Shown: one piece after another, positions 37,352-46,041 of the stretch | Layout: every line of letters begins with the position of its first letter | Position numbering within the stretch: the first letter of the stretch is position 1 | Assembly: GCA_040877415.1 (NCBI GenBank) | Contig: JBBDNV010000205.1 | Location: forward strand, 1-47,019 | Direction: 5' to 3' | DNA from: JBBDNV01 sp040877415 | Lineage (GTDB): Bacteria; Planctomycetota; Planctomycetia; Pirellulales; PALSA-1355 | DNA: 47,019 bases | Position numbers and translations under genes: made by a program | Notes under the pieces: model-generated | Seen by the model: the letters and a program-made list of their open reading frames with translations, nothing else | Told to the model about the DNA's origin: nothing | Database searches by the model: none

Positions 37352-37379
37352 AGTTTAGCGAAAAACGAGCGCGTGTTAA
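37352..37379 (-). promoter_or_regulatory. Promoter candidate for the DUF1559 operon
   Basis: On the minus strand TTAACA (37379-37374), 16 bases, then TAAACT (37357-37352), which fits sigma70 at 5/6 and 4/6. It lies 44 bases upstream of the DUF1559 ATG, in an AT-rich stretch next to the truncated gene copy. Confidence 0.5.
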
Positions 37380-37436
37380 AATATTTTGGCGAAAAATTCG
37401 TGCCTTTTTGGCTTAATCCGCCGACTCGGGCCAGCG

Positions 37437-37674
37437 GCAGGGCACGCTGCACAAATCCGGCCTGAAAAAGGCCGGGCAAGTCAAGTGGGTTCATCGCTCC
37501 TATCCCGGCTGGATTCGCCTGCAGCGCTCGCTCGGCGGCGTAACCGTGGCCATCGTGCAGTCCAAGCGAGAAGGCGGCGAGAACCAGTTCCTGGCCTCCT
37601 TCGTCGGCTTCGTCGACCGCCACTTCCACGACCAGGTCTCCGGCATCAACATCAGCTACGACGCAGACGGTTGA
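37437..37674 (+). pseudogene. 5'-truncated copy of the small unknown gene at 33916
   Basis: 238 bases match 34002-34239 with 8 differences and no indel, and end at the same TGA. The first 29 residues of the intact copy are missing: an in-frame TAA at 37414 and the absence of a start codon before the homologous block leave no way to translate it. Flanking DNA on both sides does not match the flanks of the intact copy. It sits just upstream of the DUF1559 promoter, on the opposite strand. Confidence 0.8.
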
Positions 37675-37747
37675 CGGCACTGAATCCAAATGGGCCAATA
37701 TCTGATGTCTCACTTTTTATTCTGCAGGCAAGCAGTGGCTTCGCTTG

Positions 37748-38968
37748 TCAATAAGGGGCGAAACAACCACCTTGCGGCTGTCGCCAATGGACACGGCACC
37801 GCCGCCGCCAGCCGCAGCCTATCATTGCTACCACGCCGATACCCATCAGCGCCAAAGTAGATGGCTCCGGTACACGCCCATCGATAAATGCCCGCACCTC
37901 GACCTGTCCATTAAGCGGGTCGTTCATGAGGTATCCCACGCCTGGCTGGAAGTCGATCGGCGTGGTGGCAAAGAAGAAGCCGGGCAGGAAGGGGCTGGTG
38001 CCTGCGGAGATGCTGAACAACGTGTCTACCGGAGGCAGCATTGACTGGTCTTGGAGAAGCCATTGTCCCAGGTCGACACCGACGAACAGGCTCGATTCGT
38101 CGGTACTCGTAAACATTGGCATGAGCATCTCAATGTTGTCCATAAACAGCAGCGTTGCGGCGTCAAGGTCGAGTTCGTTCAGCATCCCGTCCACTTCGCC
38201 GACGAAGGCCAATGACGTCTCCGTGTCGCCGGAACCAACGGCGCGGATTCTGTAATCCGATAGTCGTCCCGTATTCGTCGCCGCGTTAGGGTTAGCTGGG
38301 TTGGTCCGGGTCTTCGGCAGATCGCCTTCCTTCCTCTGACCGGCCGCGATGTCGGGCACGGGAATGTCTGGGCCGTTGAACACGGCGCCAGTTCCATCAC
38401 GGTAACTGGGCGTGACGACAATCGCCATTAACGGTGTCTTTCCGAGAGGATTGCGCAGCGACCACTTGAATTGGAAGCGATCATTGGCCTCCAGGTGTGA
38501 TCCGTATTCGTACACGGTCCCGTTGGCTGGCGGTTCTACGCCGCCCGCGAGCGAAACGACAGCCTTGCCAATATCGATGCCGGTTCCGTGATTGGCTTGT
38601 TGGAGAAGTCCCCTGACCGAAACGCCGGCTACAGGCGGAACCAGCCCGGTGAATGGAAGAGTCATCACAGGTCCGCCGGGCAAGTGTGTGATCGCCACGG
38701 TCAGGTTGCGGGTGCCGCCACCACCCGCCGCGTCCGTTAAGACCGTGGACCAGTTCAACGGGGCGCCATTGGTCAGGGGAGTGGCTCCTCCGGCAGCCGT
38801 GAAAAAGTATGAGTGGCTTCTGACAAATCCAGATTTAGTGTCGCTCCCTCCCCCGAGCAGCACAAACCCTTCCCCGCGCACCATTTGGGGCACGCAAACA
38901 ATAATCAGCACCAGAGAGCAACACGCAAATACCCTGGCTGCGATGGTCAGCGAGTTCAGCGTTTTCAT
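37748..38968 (-). CDS. PEP-CTERM sorting-domain protein
   Basis: A 406-residue protein with a signal peptide (MKTLNSLTIAARVFACCSLV... to about residue 32, ending MVRGE) and the C-terminal PEP-CTERM: VPEPSTLALMGIGVVAMIGC, then GWRRR. This targets the protein to exosortase and the surface. The mid-part is strand-rich with Asn/Asp/Gly, with no known fold that I can name. Oddity: after RRR, 16 more residues (CRVHWRQPQGGCFAPY) follow, where PEP-CTERM proteins usually stop. The ATG is fixed by AAAGGAGAG about six bases upstream. A strong promoter lies about 500 bases upstream with no clear gene between. Confidence 0.88.
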   Translation of the reverse strand: MKTLNSLTIAARVFACCSLVLIIVCVPQMVRGEGFVLLGGGSDTKSGFVRSHSYFFTAAGGATPLTNGAPLNWSTVLTDAAGGGGTRNLTVAITHLPGGPVMTLPFTGLVPPVAGVSVRGLLQQANHGTGIDIGKAVVSLAGGVEPPANGTVYEYGSHLEANDRFQFKWSLRNPLGKTPLMAIVVTPSYRDGTGAVFNGPDIPVPDIAAGQRKEGDLPKTRTNPANPNAATNTGRLSDYRIRAVGSGDTETSLAFVGEVDGMLNELDLDAATLLFMDNIEMLMPMFTSTDESSLFVGVDLGQWLLQDQSMLPPVDTLFSISAGTSPFLPGFFFATTPIDFQPGVGYLMNDPLNGQVEVRAFIDGRVPEPSTLALMGIGVVAMIGCGWRRRCRVHWRQPQGGCFAPY

Positions 38969-39474
38969 TAGGACTCTCCTTTGATCTAGGGAAAAAATCG
39001 CTGGGTTAACCTTGTCGTTCGGCCGAGCTAGAGGCATCGCCCTGGTGGTTGCCGGATTGCTCGGTCCGCGCCCGCCGCTGCGGACGCGTAAGACCCCGAC
39101 TCTTGGTTCCAAATTGGGCGGTCCAGCCGCAATGTGCTGGTTCGTCGGGAATCAGGTTTTCGTTGCGGGCGGGTTTATCGACGAGATCGACGAACGATTC
39201 CCCGGTATCCAACGCCAACGAAACGCCGTCGCCGTTTGCCGACGGGGGCGTTTACGCGGACCCTACAGTGTCCGCGGCCGAACGAGCGCTAAAGGACACC
39301 CCGGGTGCAGATCCCCAAGAGAGCTCACGCGCAAATGAAACCCCGACATTCTCGATGTCCAAGACGGTTTCACTAGCGTTCTCCTGGGAGTGCCAAGATA
39401 TTAGCGCCACCTCAAAACGACATGAATTGCCAGCAAGCAGGGTGAAAACGCAGTGCAATGAAAATTCCATAATT

Positions 39475-39503
39475 TCTATAAGCGGTGCCGGCAGTCCTGT
39501 CAA
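39475..39503 (-). promoter_or_regulatory. Strong sigma70-like promoter pointing at the PEP-CTERM gene
   Basis: On the minus strand TTGACA (39503-39498), exactly 17 bases, then TATAGA (39480-39475): 6/6 and 5/6 to consensus, with an AT-rich upstream stretch at 39504-39530. The expected start of transcription is near 39468, leaving about 500 bases of leader before the PEP-CTERM ATG. Confidence 0.65.
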
Positions 39504-39790
39504 CTAGTTTTTTGCTAATTTTTTAACTTCGCCGACATTTCCCATATGGGAGTGAGCCTTCTCCGTGGTGGCCGAAAACGTCTCTTGCGTCCCGCGCAAA
39601 AATCTGAATTCTGATACGGTGGACAATTCTCGACGCGAGCAAAATTTTTCACATCGGGGGGTGCGTTGAAACGGGGCGCCGCGATTTATTCTAAATCCAA
39701 CGCGCAACGTCACTTCCCGTCGGTCCGCGCGTTTTTTCGCGCGCACGCTGTATAGCTATGAAAAACTCGGCCCCTCGGGTGAGGTGAAAT

Positions 39791-39819
39791 GGCCTGATTT
39801 TGAAAATCGAAATTAGGCC
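39791..39819. repeat. Small inverted repeat
   Basis: GGCCTGATTT and AAATTAGGCC pair with one mismatch round a nine-base loop. It has no T-tract on either strand; purpose unclear. Confidence 0.4.
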
Positions 39820-39891
39820 AGAGGCTGGAGGCGAGAGGCTGGAGGAAGCAAAAAGGCTCAAGGCAAACCGCTGAATTCTGACGCAGGGGTC

Positions 39892-39993
39892 AGGGGTCAG
39901 GGGTCAGAGGCCAGGGACCAGGGGCCCGGGAAACGCGCAAGCGCTTTGGCAGCCTTCAACAACTGAACCCTGGCCTCCGGCCCCCTGACCCCT
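39892..39993. terminator. Long imperfect inverted repeat at the end of DUF1501
   Basis: Left arm 39892-39916 (AGGGGTCAGGGGTCAGAGG then CCAGGG) pairs imperfectly with right arm 39968-39993 (CCCTGGCCTCCGG then CCCCCTGACCCCT). The right arm runs into the stop codon (39992-39994) of the minus-strand DUF1501 gene, a position equal to that of the element at 23713-23797. The left arm also contains a short tandem GGGTCAG repeat. It could act as a terminator or be a REP-like element. Confidence 0.5.
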
Positions 39994-41326
39994 ACACCAG
40001 CTCGCGCACGGGCTCGTGTTCGACCAGGTACTGCGGGCGGCCGGTGGGATCGAAGAGCTTGGTGTTCGCGGTGTCGATGCCCAGGTTGTGATAGAGGGTG
40101 GCTACGATTTCCTGCACGTGTACCGGGCGGCTGTGGGCGTAGGCGCCGAGGCGGTCGGTCGAGCCGATGGCCTGGCCGGTTTTCATGCCGCCGCCGGCCA
40201 ACAGTGCGCAACTCACTTGCGGCCAGTGATCGCGGCCGGCGTCCTTGTTGATGCGCGGCGTGCGCCCAAACTCGCCCCAGGCGATCACCGTCACGTCGTC
40301 GAGCATGCCGCGCGCGTCGAGATCCTCGACCAGGGCGCTGAACCCCTGATCCAGTTTCGAGCCGTGGTCGCGCACCAGGCTGAAATTCTGTCCGTGGCTG
40401 TCCCAGCGGCCGTAAGTGGTGGTGACGCAGCGCACGCCGGCTTCCACCAGCCGCCGGGCGATCAGCAGGTGTTCGTTGTCCGTCGGCGCGCCGTCGTACT
40501 GGAACTGGAACGGCTTGCCCGTGCCATAGCGCTCGCGAACGCGCGGGTCTTCCTTGCTCAAGTCGAGCGCATCCAGCAGCCGGCTGGAGGTGAGCACGTC
40601 GAAGGCCCGTTCGGTAAACGAGTCCAGCGCGCCGGCTTTTCCTTCGGCGTCGACGATTTTGTGAAAAGCGTCGAAGCTGGCCCGCAGTTGCTTGCGATCG
40701 GCCAGCCGCTCGAGCGTGATGTCGTTGAGCTTCATGTTGGCCATGCCCTGCCCGTCCGGCTGAAACGGCAGGTACGTCGGCCCCAGGAAACCGGGCTGTC
40801 CGGGGTCCTTCCAGACGCCGACGTTGGCCAGGCCCACGAACGGCGGCACCGAGCGATCGACCGGACCGGCGAGCTTCGAGATGGCCGAGCCCAGGCAAGG
40901 CCGTCCGCCCAGCGTGGCCAGGCTGTCGCGGGTCCAGCCGGTATGGCACTGATAGGGCTCGTGCCGATCGACACAGCCAATCACGGAGCGGATGACGGCG
41001 CAGCGGTCCATGATCGCGGCGATGTGGGGAAAGGCTTCGCCGATCTGGATGCCGCTCACCCGGGTGGGAATCGGCCGGAACTCGCCGCGGATTTCCAGCG
41101 GGGCGTCGGTCTTGATTTCCCACATGTCCTGATGCGGCGGTCCGCCGCCCAGGAAAATATGGATGACCGCCTTGTGTCCGGATCGGCCGGTTTCGGCCTC
41201 CACCCGCAGCACGTCAGCCAGCGACAGTGCCCCGGCTCCCAGCCCCAGGGCGCCGATCTTCAGAAACCCGCGGCGGGAGACACGATCGCAATACTGCCCG
41301 TGCCCGCGGCCAAAAATCGTCAGCAT
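39992..41326 (-). CDS. DUF1501 family protein (Tat-exported)
   Basis: A 444-residue protein of the typical planctomycete type. A twin-arginine motif SRRGFLKIG (RR at 18-19) and hydrophobic stretch precede VIHIFLGGGPPHQDMWEIKTDAP, the DUF1501 core. Later VDRHEPYQCHTGW, GRWDSHGQNF, VIAWGEFGRTPRIN, GRDHWPQVSCALLAGGG and a metal-ligand-rich C-terminus follow the sulfatase-like fold. Function is unknown; such proteins are usually encoded next to DUF1549/DUF1553 cytochromes, which are not seen here. ATG at 41326 is preceded by a G-rich run that may serve as ribosome-binding site; an ATG five codons upstream is also possible. The gene lies 114 bases after the IorB-like gene on the same strand. Confidence 0.92.
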   Translation of the reverse strand: MLTIFGRGHGQYCDRVSRRGFLKIGALGLGAGALSLADVLRVEAETGRSGHKAVIHIFLGGGPPHQDMWEIKTDAPLEIRGEFRPIPTRVSGIQIGEAFPHIAAIMDRCAVIRSVIGCVDRHEPYQCHTGWTRDSLATLGGRPCLGSAISKLAGPVDRSVPPFVGLANVGVWKDPGQPGFLGPTYLPFQPDGQGMANMKLNDITLERLADRKQLRASFDAFHKIVDAEGKAGALDSFTERAFDVLTSSRLLDALDLSKEDPRVRERYGTGKPFQFQYDGAPTDNEHLLIARRLVEAGVRCVTTTYGRWDSHGQNFSLVRDHGSKLDQGFSALVEDLDARGMLDDVTVIAWGEFGRTPRINKDAGRDHWPQVSCALLAGGGMKTGQAIGSTDRLGAYAHSRPVHVQEIVATLYHNLGIDTANTKLFDPTGRPQYLVEHEPVRELV

Positions 41327-41440
41327 GGCGTTCCCCCCCAAAAACCTCTGTGCCTCGCATCAATGCTCCTTGATGTTATCCGATCGGGGCAGTTTCCGCA
41401 ATTCCGCGGCGGAGGTTCCGCGGCGGGCGGGGGGAGCCTG

Positions 41441-43600
41441 TCAAACCTTAAGGCCGCCCGGAGCCATGGGAAGCGTCGTCGGGCGGACGCCGCAGGCCTG
41501 GAAAATCGCATTGCCGATGGCCGGCGCCACGGCGACGATCGGCGTTTCTCCGGCTCCGGCCGAGGGAAGGTCCTGGCGGTCAACAAGCACGGTCTCCAAA
41601 ACCGGCGTGTCGGCAAACCGCGGCACGCGGTAGCGCGAAAACCTGGCGTTCGCGACCGCGCCGTTTTCGAGTTCGATGGCCTCGAACAGCGCGCCGCCGA
41701 GACCCATCACCACCGCTCCCTCGACCTGGTTCCTCAAGCCGTCGGGATTGAGCACCGCGCCGCATTCGAATGCCGTGACCAGTCGCACGACGCGCACCTT
41801 GCCGCTGGCGGGCTCGACGGCCACCAGCGCGCACGTGGCCACGTAGCTCCCCTTCTCCGAGCCGCCGGCGATGCCGAAGCCGTGATCGGCCGCGGGCTTT
41901 GCTTGGCCCCAACCAAATTGCCTTGCCGCAGCTTCTAACACGGCCCGCAGCCGCGAGTCTTTCAGGTTCGCCAGGCGGAAATCCAACGGATCGCGATTTA
42001 CCGCGTGTGCCAACTGGTCGATGTGACTTTCCCGGGCGAAATGATTGGCCGTCGCGGCCAGAGCCCGGTACGAACCCTGCCGCAAGGGAGCCTGCGACGA
42101 ATGAAACGCGATCTGCTGGTTGGGAATGTCGTACAGCGGACGGATGGCCGAGCCGCCGGAATTGTAATTGTGAAATTCCCAGGCCGTGATCTGGCCGTCG
42201 CTCGTCACGCCGCTTGCGACCTCAATCACGCCGGCCGGGCGGAAGTAGGCCCAGGTGAATTCCTCTTCGCGCGTCCAAACCAGCTTGACCGGCTTGCCGG
42301 CGGCCTTGGCCAGTCGCGCGGCTTCGATCGCCGCCTCGCCCGTATGCTTGCCGCCGTAGCCCGAACCCGTGTCGGGCACGATCACGCGCACGCTTTCGTC
42401 CGGCATTCCGAAAGCTTGGGCCAGATCTCCGCGCACCCCAAAGGGGCGCTGCGTGCCGGTCCAGACCGTGAGCTTTCCGTCTTTCCACTCGGCCACGGCA
42501 GCGCGGGGCTCGAGCGGAGCGTGAGCGATGTACGCCACGGTGTACGTCGTTTGCAGCTTGTGATCGGCAGCGGCCAGGCCCTTTTCGATCGAGCCGCGCG
42601 TATAGTTGCCACGGCCGAAGCCGCGCCCGCCCGCTGGCTGCGCTTGCTTCAATGACGCGAATAGATCGTCGCTTGCGGCGGGCGGCAGGTTCCACTCCGC
42701 GTGCATCGCCGAGATGGCCCGCTGGGCCAACTGCACGCTGGGAGCCGCCACGCCGACGAAATCGCCGTCGCGCACCACCGTGACGCCGTCCATGGCGTCG
42801 GCCTTGCTCGTGTCCAACGATCGAAGCGTCGCATCGACTCGCTGGGGCCTGAGAATCTTGCCAAACAACATTCCCGGAAGCGAGACGTCCGAAGCGTATT
42901 TGTGCGCGCCGGTCACGATCGCCCGGCCGTCGACCTTGGGGACGGAAGTGCCGGCGATCTTCCACTCGTCGGGCGCCGTGATTTTCGCCTCGGAGCCCAC
43001 GCGCTTCGTCAATTTCTTATCCTTGGCCAGGTGGCCGAACCCGAGCGAACGATTCGATGCGGCGTGCGACACCTTGCCGTCGGCCACGCTGAGCGAATCG
43101 CGCGCAACGTCAAGCTCCTCGGCCGCCAGATCGATCAAAAGCTCGCGGGCCGTGGCGGCCACTTTGCGCAACTGCGGGGCCATGGACGGCGAAGTGCGGC
43201 TGCCAAATGTGCCGGCGTCGTACGGGGTCAAATCGGTGTCGGCCATCACCAACTCGATCCATTCCACCGGCGAGCGCAACTCTTCGGCCACGACCTGGCT
43301 GAGCGACGTGCGAATGTTCTGGCCGACTTCCACCTTGCCCGTGTAGACGGTCACCTTGCCGGACTCGCCGATGTGCAGCCAGGCATCGAGCTCCTGCGGC
43401 ACGGCCAGGCGGGAGCGCCCGCCGCGCCGTCCCGATTCCTGCTGGGCCGCGGCCGGATTCCAAACCAGGCACACCAGGATGCCGCCCCCGAGCAGTTTGA
43501 GAAAATCGCGCCGGCCGGGCTCGAACTGGTAGCGGGGTTTCTCGAACAACTCGTAACGTTCCGGCTCGATCCACGACTCGTTGTGCCGGCTGTGCGTCAT
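41441..43600 (-). CDS. Xanthine dehydrogenase family molybdopterin-binding subunit (IorB-like)
   Basis: A 719-residue protein with a Tat signal (GRRDFLKLLGGG, RR at 30-31). It shows the molybdenum hydroxylase large-subunit pattern of isoquinoline 1-oxidoreductase beta subunits: VYTGKVEVGQNIRTSLSQVVAEEL, YDAGTFGSRTSPSM, TGAHKYASDVSLPGMLFGKI, AHAPLEPRAAVAEW, TGSGYGGKHTGEAA, FECGAVLNPDGLRNQVEGAV and, near the C-terminus, SAGAGETPIVAVAPAIGNAI, where E of GAGE is the catalytic glutamate. The enzyme hydroxylates a heterocycle or aldehyde in the periplasm using a Mo cofactor; the actual substrate is unknown. Its ATG overlaps the stop of the 2Fe-2S subunit by four bases (ATGA), showing coupling. Confidence 0.92.
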   Translation of the reverse strand: MTHSRHNESWIEPERYELFEKPRYQFEPGRRDFLKLLGGGILVCLVWNPAAAQQESGRRGGRSRLAVPQELDAWLHIGESGKVTVYTGKVEVGQNIRTSLSQVVAEELRSPVEWIELVMADTDLTPYDAGTFGSRTSPSMAPQLRKVAATARELLIDLAAEELDVARDSLSVADGKVSHAASNRSLGFGHLAKDKKLTKRVGSEAKITAPDEWKIAGTSVPKVDGRAIVTGAHKYASDVSLPGMLFGKILRPQRVDATLRSLDTSKADAMDGVTVVRDGDFVGVAAPSVQLAQRAISAMHAEWNLPPAASDDLFASLKQAQPAGGRGFGRGNYTRGSIEKGLAAADHKLQTTYTVAYIAHAPLEPRAAVAEWKDGKLTVWTGTQRPFGVRGDLAQAFGMPDESVRVIVPDTGSGYGGKHTGEAAIEAARLAKAAGKPVKLVWTREEEFTWAYFRPAGVIEVASGVTSDGQITAWEFHNYNSGGSAIRPLYDIPNQQIAFHSSQAPLRQGSYRALAATANHFARESHIDQLAHAVNRDPLDFRLANLKDSRLRAVLEAAARQFGWGQAKPAADHGFGIAGGSEKGSYVATCALVAVEPASGKVRVVRLVTAFECGAVLNPDGLRNQVEGAVVMGLGGALFEAIELENGAVANARFSRYRVPRFADTPVLETVLVDRQDLPSAGAGETPIVAVAPAIGNAIFQACGVRPTTLPMAPGGLKV

Positions 43601-44076
43601 GATGCCACCCCCTTGCCGGAGCCGGCCGCCTGGCGAATGGCCGCCATGATGCGCTGGTAGGTCCCGCAGCGGCAGATGTTGCCCTGCATGGCCTCGACGA
43701 TCTCTTCGTTGCTGGGGGCCGAATGCGTCTTCAAAAGCGCCGCGCCGGCCATGATCATGCCGGGCGTGCAATAGCCGCACTGCATGGCCCCGGCGTCGAG
43801 GAACGCCTGCTCGAGCGGGTGCAACTTGCCGTCCTGGGCCAGGCCCTCGATCGTGGTGATTTGTTTGCCGGCCACGGCGCTAATGACCGTCACGCAACTT
43901 CGCACTGCCAACCCGTCGATCAAGACCGTGCAAGCACCGCATTGTCCTTCGCCGCAGCCGTACTTGCTGCCGGTGAGGCCAAGCTCATCCCGCAAGACGC
44001 CCAGCAAATCCCGCCGGGGCGCGGCTTCGACGCGGTGCACCGCGCCGTTGACGTGAAGTTCGAGCATGTCGGCCAC
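43597..44076 (-). CDS. (2Fe-2S)-binding subunit of the molybdenum hydroxylase (IorA-like)
   Basis: A 159-residue protein. The plant-ferredoxin cluster is bound by C41, C46, C49 and C61 (YGCGEGQCGACT), and the second cluster by C100, C103, C135 and C137 (MQCGYCTPG, NICRCGTYQRI). This is the usual small subunit that passes electrons from the Mo site to an acceptor, here probably a membrane cytochrome c since no FAD subunit is present. The start is chosen as GTG at 44076: AGGAGAG lies about seven bases before it and is too far (16 bases) from the ATG at 44067. It is the first gene of the pair, about 90 bases after the amidohydrolase stop. Confidence 0.95.
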   Translation of the reverse strand: MADMLELHVNGAVHRVEAAPRRDLLGVLRDELGLTGSKYGCGEGQCGACTVLIDGLAVRSCVTVISAVAGKQITTIEGLAQDGKLHPLEQAFLDAGAMQCGYCTPGMIMAGAALLKTHSAPSNEEIVEAMQGNICRCGTYQRIMAAIRQAAGSGKGVAS

Positions 44077-44163
44077 GAGTGTGCTCTCCTGAACTCACAC
44101 AACCGACCGCATCGGCCGCTTGCGGTTAAGCCCGTCCGGGCAACCTTGCCGCGCACGGGCTGC

Positions 44164-45906
44164 TTAACGCTGTGATCTTAACAAACGGCCGAATCGCTCG
44201 CGCCCGAATTCCGGCACGAACCGGCCATTTTCAAAGGCCATCCGACCGCCGACGAACACCTGGCGCACCACCCCATCGGACCGCTTGACCATCCGCATGG
44301 CGCCGTGCAGCCGCTCGTCGTAATGTTCGATCGGCGGGCCGAGGCCGCTTTGCAGTTTCTGGGGATCGACGACGATCACGTCGGCCCGGGAGCCCGGCCG
44401 GACCGAACCGGCATCCAGGCCCAGCCATTCGGCCGACTGGCCGGTGAGCTTATGAATCGCCTTTTCGATCGGCATCACGTCGGGATTCAACAGCACCTGC
44501 TTGAGCATTTGCAGGCCGCCGTCCTGAAAGGCCATGTTGCGGGCGTGCGCGCCCGAGTCGTTAAAGCCGGGCAGTGACGTGTCGTGGGCGAACAAGAAGT
44601 GCCGCTGGGCCGGGCGATCATTGGTGACCACCGTCTTCCAGCGAATCGCCGTGTCGTGCTCGGCCAGCAGATCCATGAAGTAATCGAGCGGTTCTTTGCC
44701 TGCGGGGCGGGCCAGCTCGTCGAACGATTTTCCCTCCTGTCCGGCGACGGGCGACGAGACGATCCACATGTCGGCCAGGTTGCGGTGAAAGACCTTGGCC
44801 CCGCGGGCCTCCCAGTCGCCGCGGAACGCGCGGCGAAAAGCCGGATCGGCGAACATCGCGCGGCGTTTTTCGCTGGTTGCGCTGATGGCTTCCACGCCGG
44901 TGGCAAATTCCTCGAACAGCGGTGTGTACACCCCGTCGCAGTAGTTCAAAAACGGCTCGGCCAGCGTCTGCCAGCGGATATTGGCGCGAAACAGCGTATT
45001 CAAGAGCTTGCCGCCGATCGTGGCGATGCGATACACCTTGCGATCGGTTTTCACGTCCATCGCGGCCACGATCGTGGTGCGCAGCGGCTTGCGGCCGACG
45101 CCCGTGCTGAGCATGCCCAGGATGGCCACGGTGCGCTTGGTCAGCGCGTTGGGAGTGGCTTGCAGTACGCGGTCGCGCTTGCGCACCGGGATTGCCAGGC
45201 TGCGATACTCGCTCGGATGGGCGTGCTGCGAAGGAACGGAAATGCCGCGGAACCGCTCGCCGTCGAGCCGGTGCCAGGGGAGCATGTCGATCGACAGCCC
45301 GAGATAGCCCTCTTCAAGTGCCTCGTCGACGATCTGCTGCATCCGGCGCACCTCGTCGGGCTCGGCCCGCTCGACGCTCAGGCTGCGCTGCATGCCCATG
45401 ACGTGGGCGCGAATGTTCGAATGGCCGATCAGGCTGGCCACGTTGGGGCCCATGGGCAGCGATTCGAGGTGCCTATAGTATTCGCGCACCCCGTTCCACG
45501 ACATTGCGTTGCCGAGCCAGTTCGACAACACTTCGCGCGGCAGGCTTTCGACGCGGCAGAACAGATCCAACACGTCGGTCTTCGAGCCCAGCGCGGCCGA
45601 AAGCGAGCAATTCCCCATTACCACCGTGGTTACGCCGTGGCGGACCGATTCTTCGAGACCGCTCAGTGCTTCGATCTCGGCGTCGTAGTGGGTGTGGATG
45701 TCCAACATGCCGGGCATGACCCAGCAGCCGGCGGCGTCGATTTCGCGTCGGCCTCGTTGCGGCAAGCGCGGGCCGACAGCCTGGACTTTGCCGTCGTCGA
45801 TTGCCAGATCGGCCGAGACGGCCGGCGCCCCTGCCCCGTCAAAGACCTGGCCCGAGCGAATGACGACGTCGCAGTTCGGCGCGGCGGTTTCAGTGGATAC
45901 GGACAT
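44164..45906 (-). CDS. D-aminoacylase/N-acyl-D-amino-acid deacylase-like amidohydrolase
   Basis: A 580-residue protein of the amidohydrolase superfamily. GMLDIHTHYDAE supplies H71 and H73 of the metal site; VVMGNCSLS gives C100, the cysteine ligand typical of D-aminoacylases (GNCG/S); FNDSGAHARN near residue 450 holds the catalytic aspartate; GSRADVIVVDPQ and VFVGGRMAFENG near the end form the small beta domain. The family removes N-acyl groups from D-amino acids or opens similar amide bonds; some members have other substrates. No signal peptide, so probably cytoplasmic. ATG at 45906 is preferred to the ATG three codons upstream by family start position. It lies upstream of iorAB-like genes and may be in the same unit. 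Confidence 0.88.
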   Translation of the reverse strand: MSVSTETAAPNCDVVIRSGQVFDGAGAPAVSADLAIDDGKVQAVGPRLPQRGRREIDAAGCWVMPGMLDIHTHYDAEIEALSGLEESVRHGVTTVVMGNCSLSAALGSKTDVLDLFCRVESLPREVLSNWLGNAMSWNGVREYYRHLESLPMGPNVASLIGHSNIRAHVMGMQRSLSVERAEPDEVRRMQQIVDEALEEGYLGLSIDMLPWHRLDGERFRGISVPSQHAHPSEYRSLAIPVRKRDRVLQATPNALTKRTVAILGMLSTGVGRKPLRTTIVAAMDVKTDRKVYRIATIGGKLLNTLFRANIRWQTLAEPFLNYCDGVYTPLFEEFATGVEAISATSEKRRAMFADPAFRRAFRGDWEARGAKVFHRNLADMWIVSSPVAGQEGKSFDELARPAGKEPLDYFMDLLAEHDTAIRWKTVVTNDRPAQRHFLFAHDTSLPGFNDSGAHARNMAFQDGGLQMLKQVLLNPDVMPIEKAIHKLTGQSAEWLGLDAGSVRPGSRADVIVVDPQKLQSGLGPPIEHYDERLHGAMRMVKRSDGVVRQVFVGGRMAFENGRFVPEFGRERFGRLLRSQR

Positions 45907-46041
45907 GACGCGCACAACTCCCGTGCCACTCTTAACGCGACGATTTCTCGTCCCCTAGCACTATTTTGTACATCCTCGGCGCCAATGCCAGAGCCCACGG
46001 CCTTGTGGGACGGTTTTTTCAGCGTCGACCAGAGCCGGGGG

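Larger units (their letters stand above)
38969..39991. other. About 1 kb with no convincing gene
   Basis: This stretch is visibly lower in GC than neighbours, particularly 39340-39780. Short open frames exist on both strands (for example minus 39252-39470 and minus 39006-39218) but have no recognisable motif and no consistent ribosome-binding site; part may be a decayed gene, since minus 39006-39218 and 39252-39470 read like pieces of secreted protein. Bases 39468-38969 could equally be a long untranslated leader of the PEP-CTERM gene. A hairpin lies at 39791-39819 and repeated GAGGCTGGAGG-type words at 39820-39845. Confidence 0.45.

Noticed and set aside
39012..39507. Plus-strand frames of 108 and 152 codons upstream of the PEP-CTERM gene
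   Set aside because: No motifs, no ribosome-binding site, and composition typical of non-coding DNA; a minus-strand promoter lies in the same place.
40016..41938. 640-codon plus-strand frame antisense to DUF1501 and IorB-like genes
   Set aside because: It is a mirror of two strongly supported minus-strand genes and has no motif or ribosome-binding site of its own.
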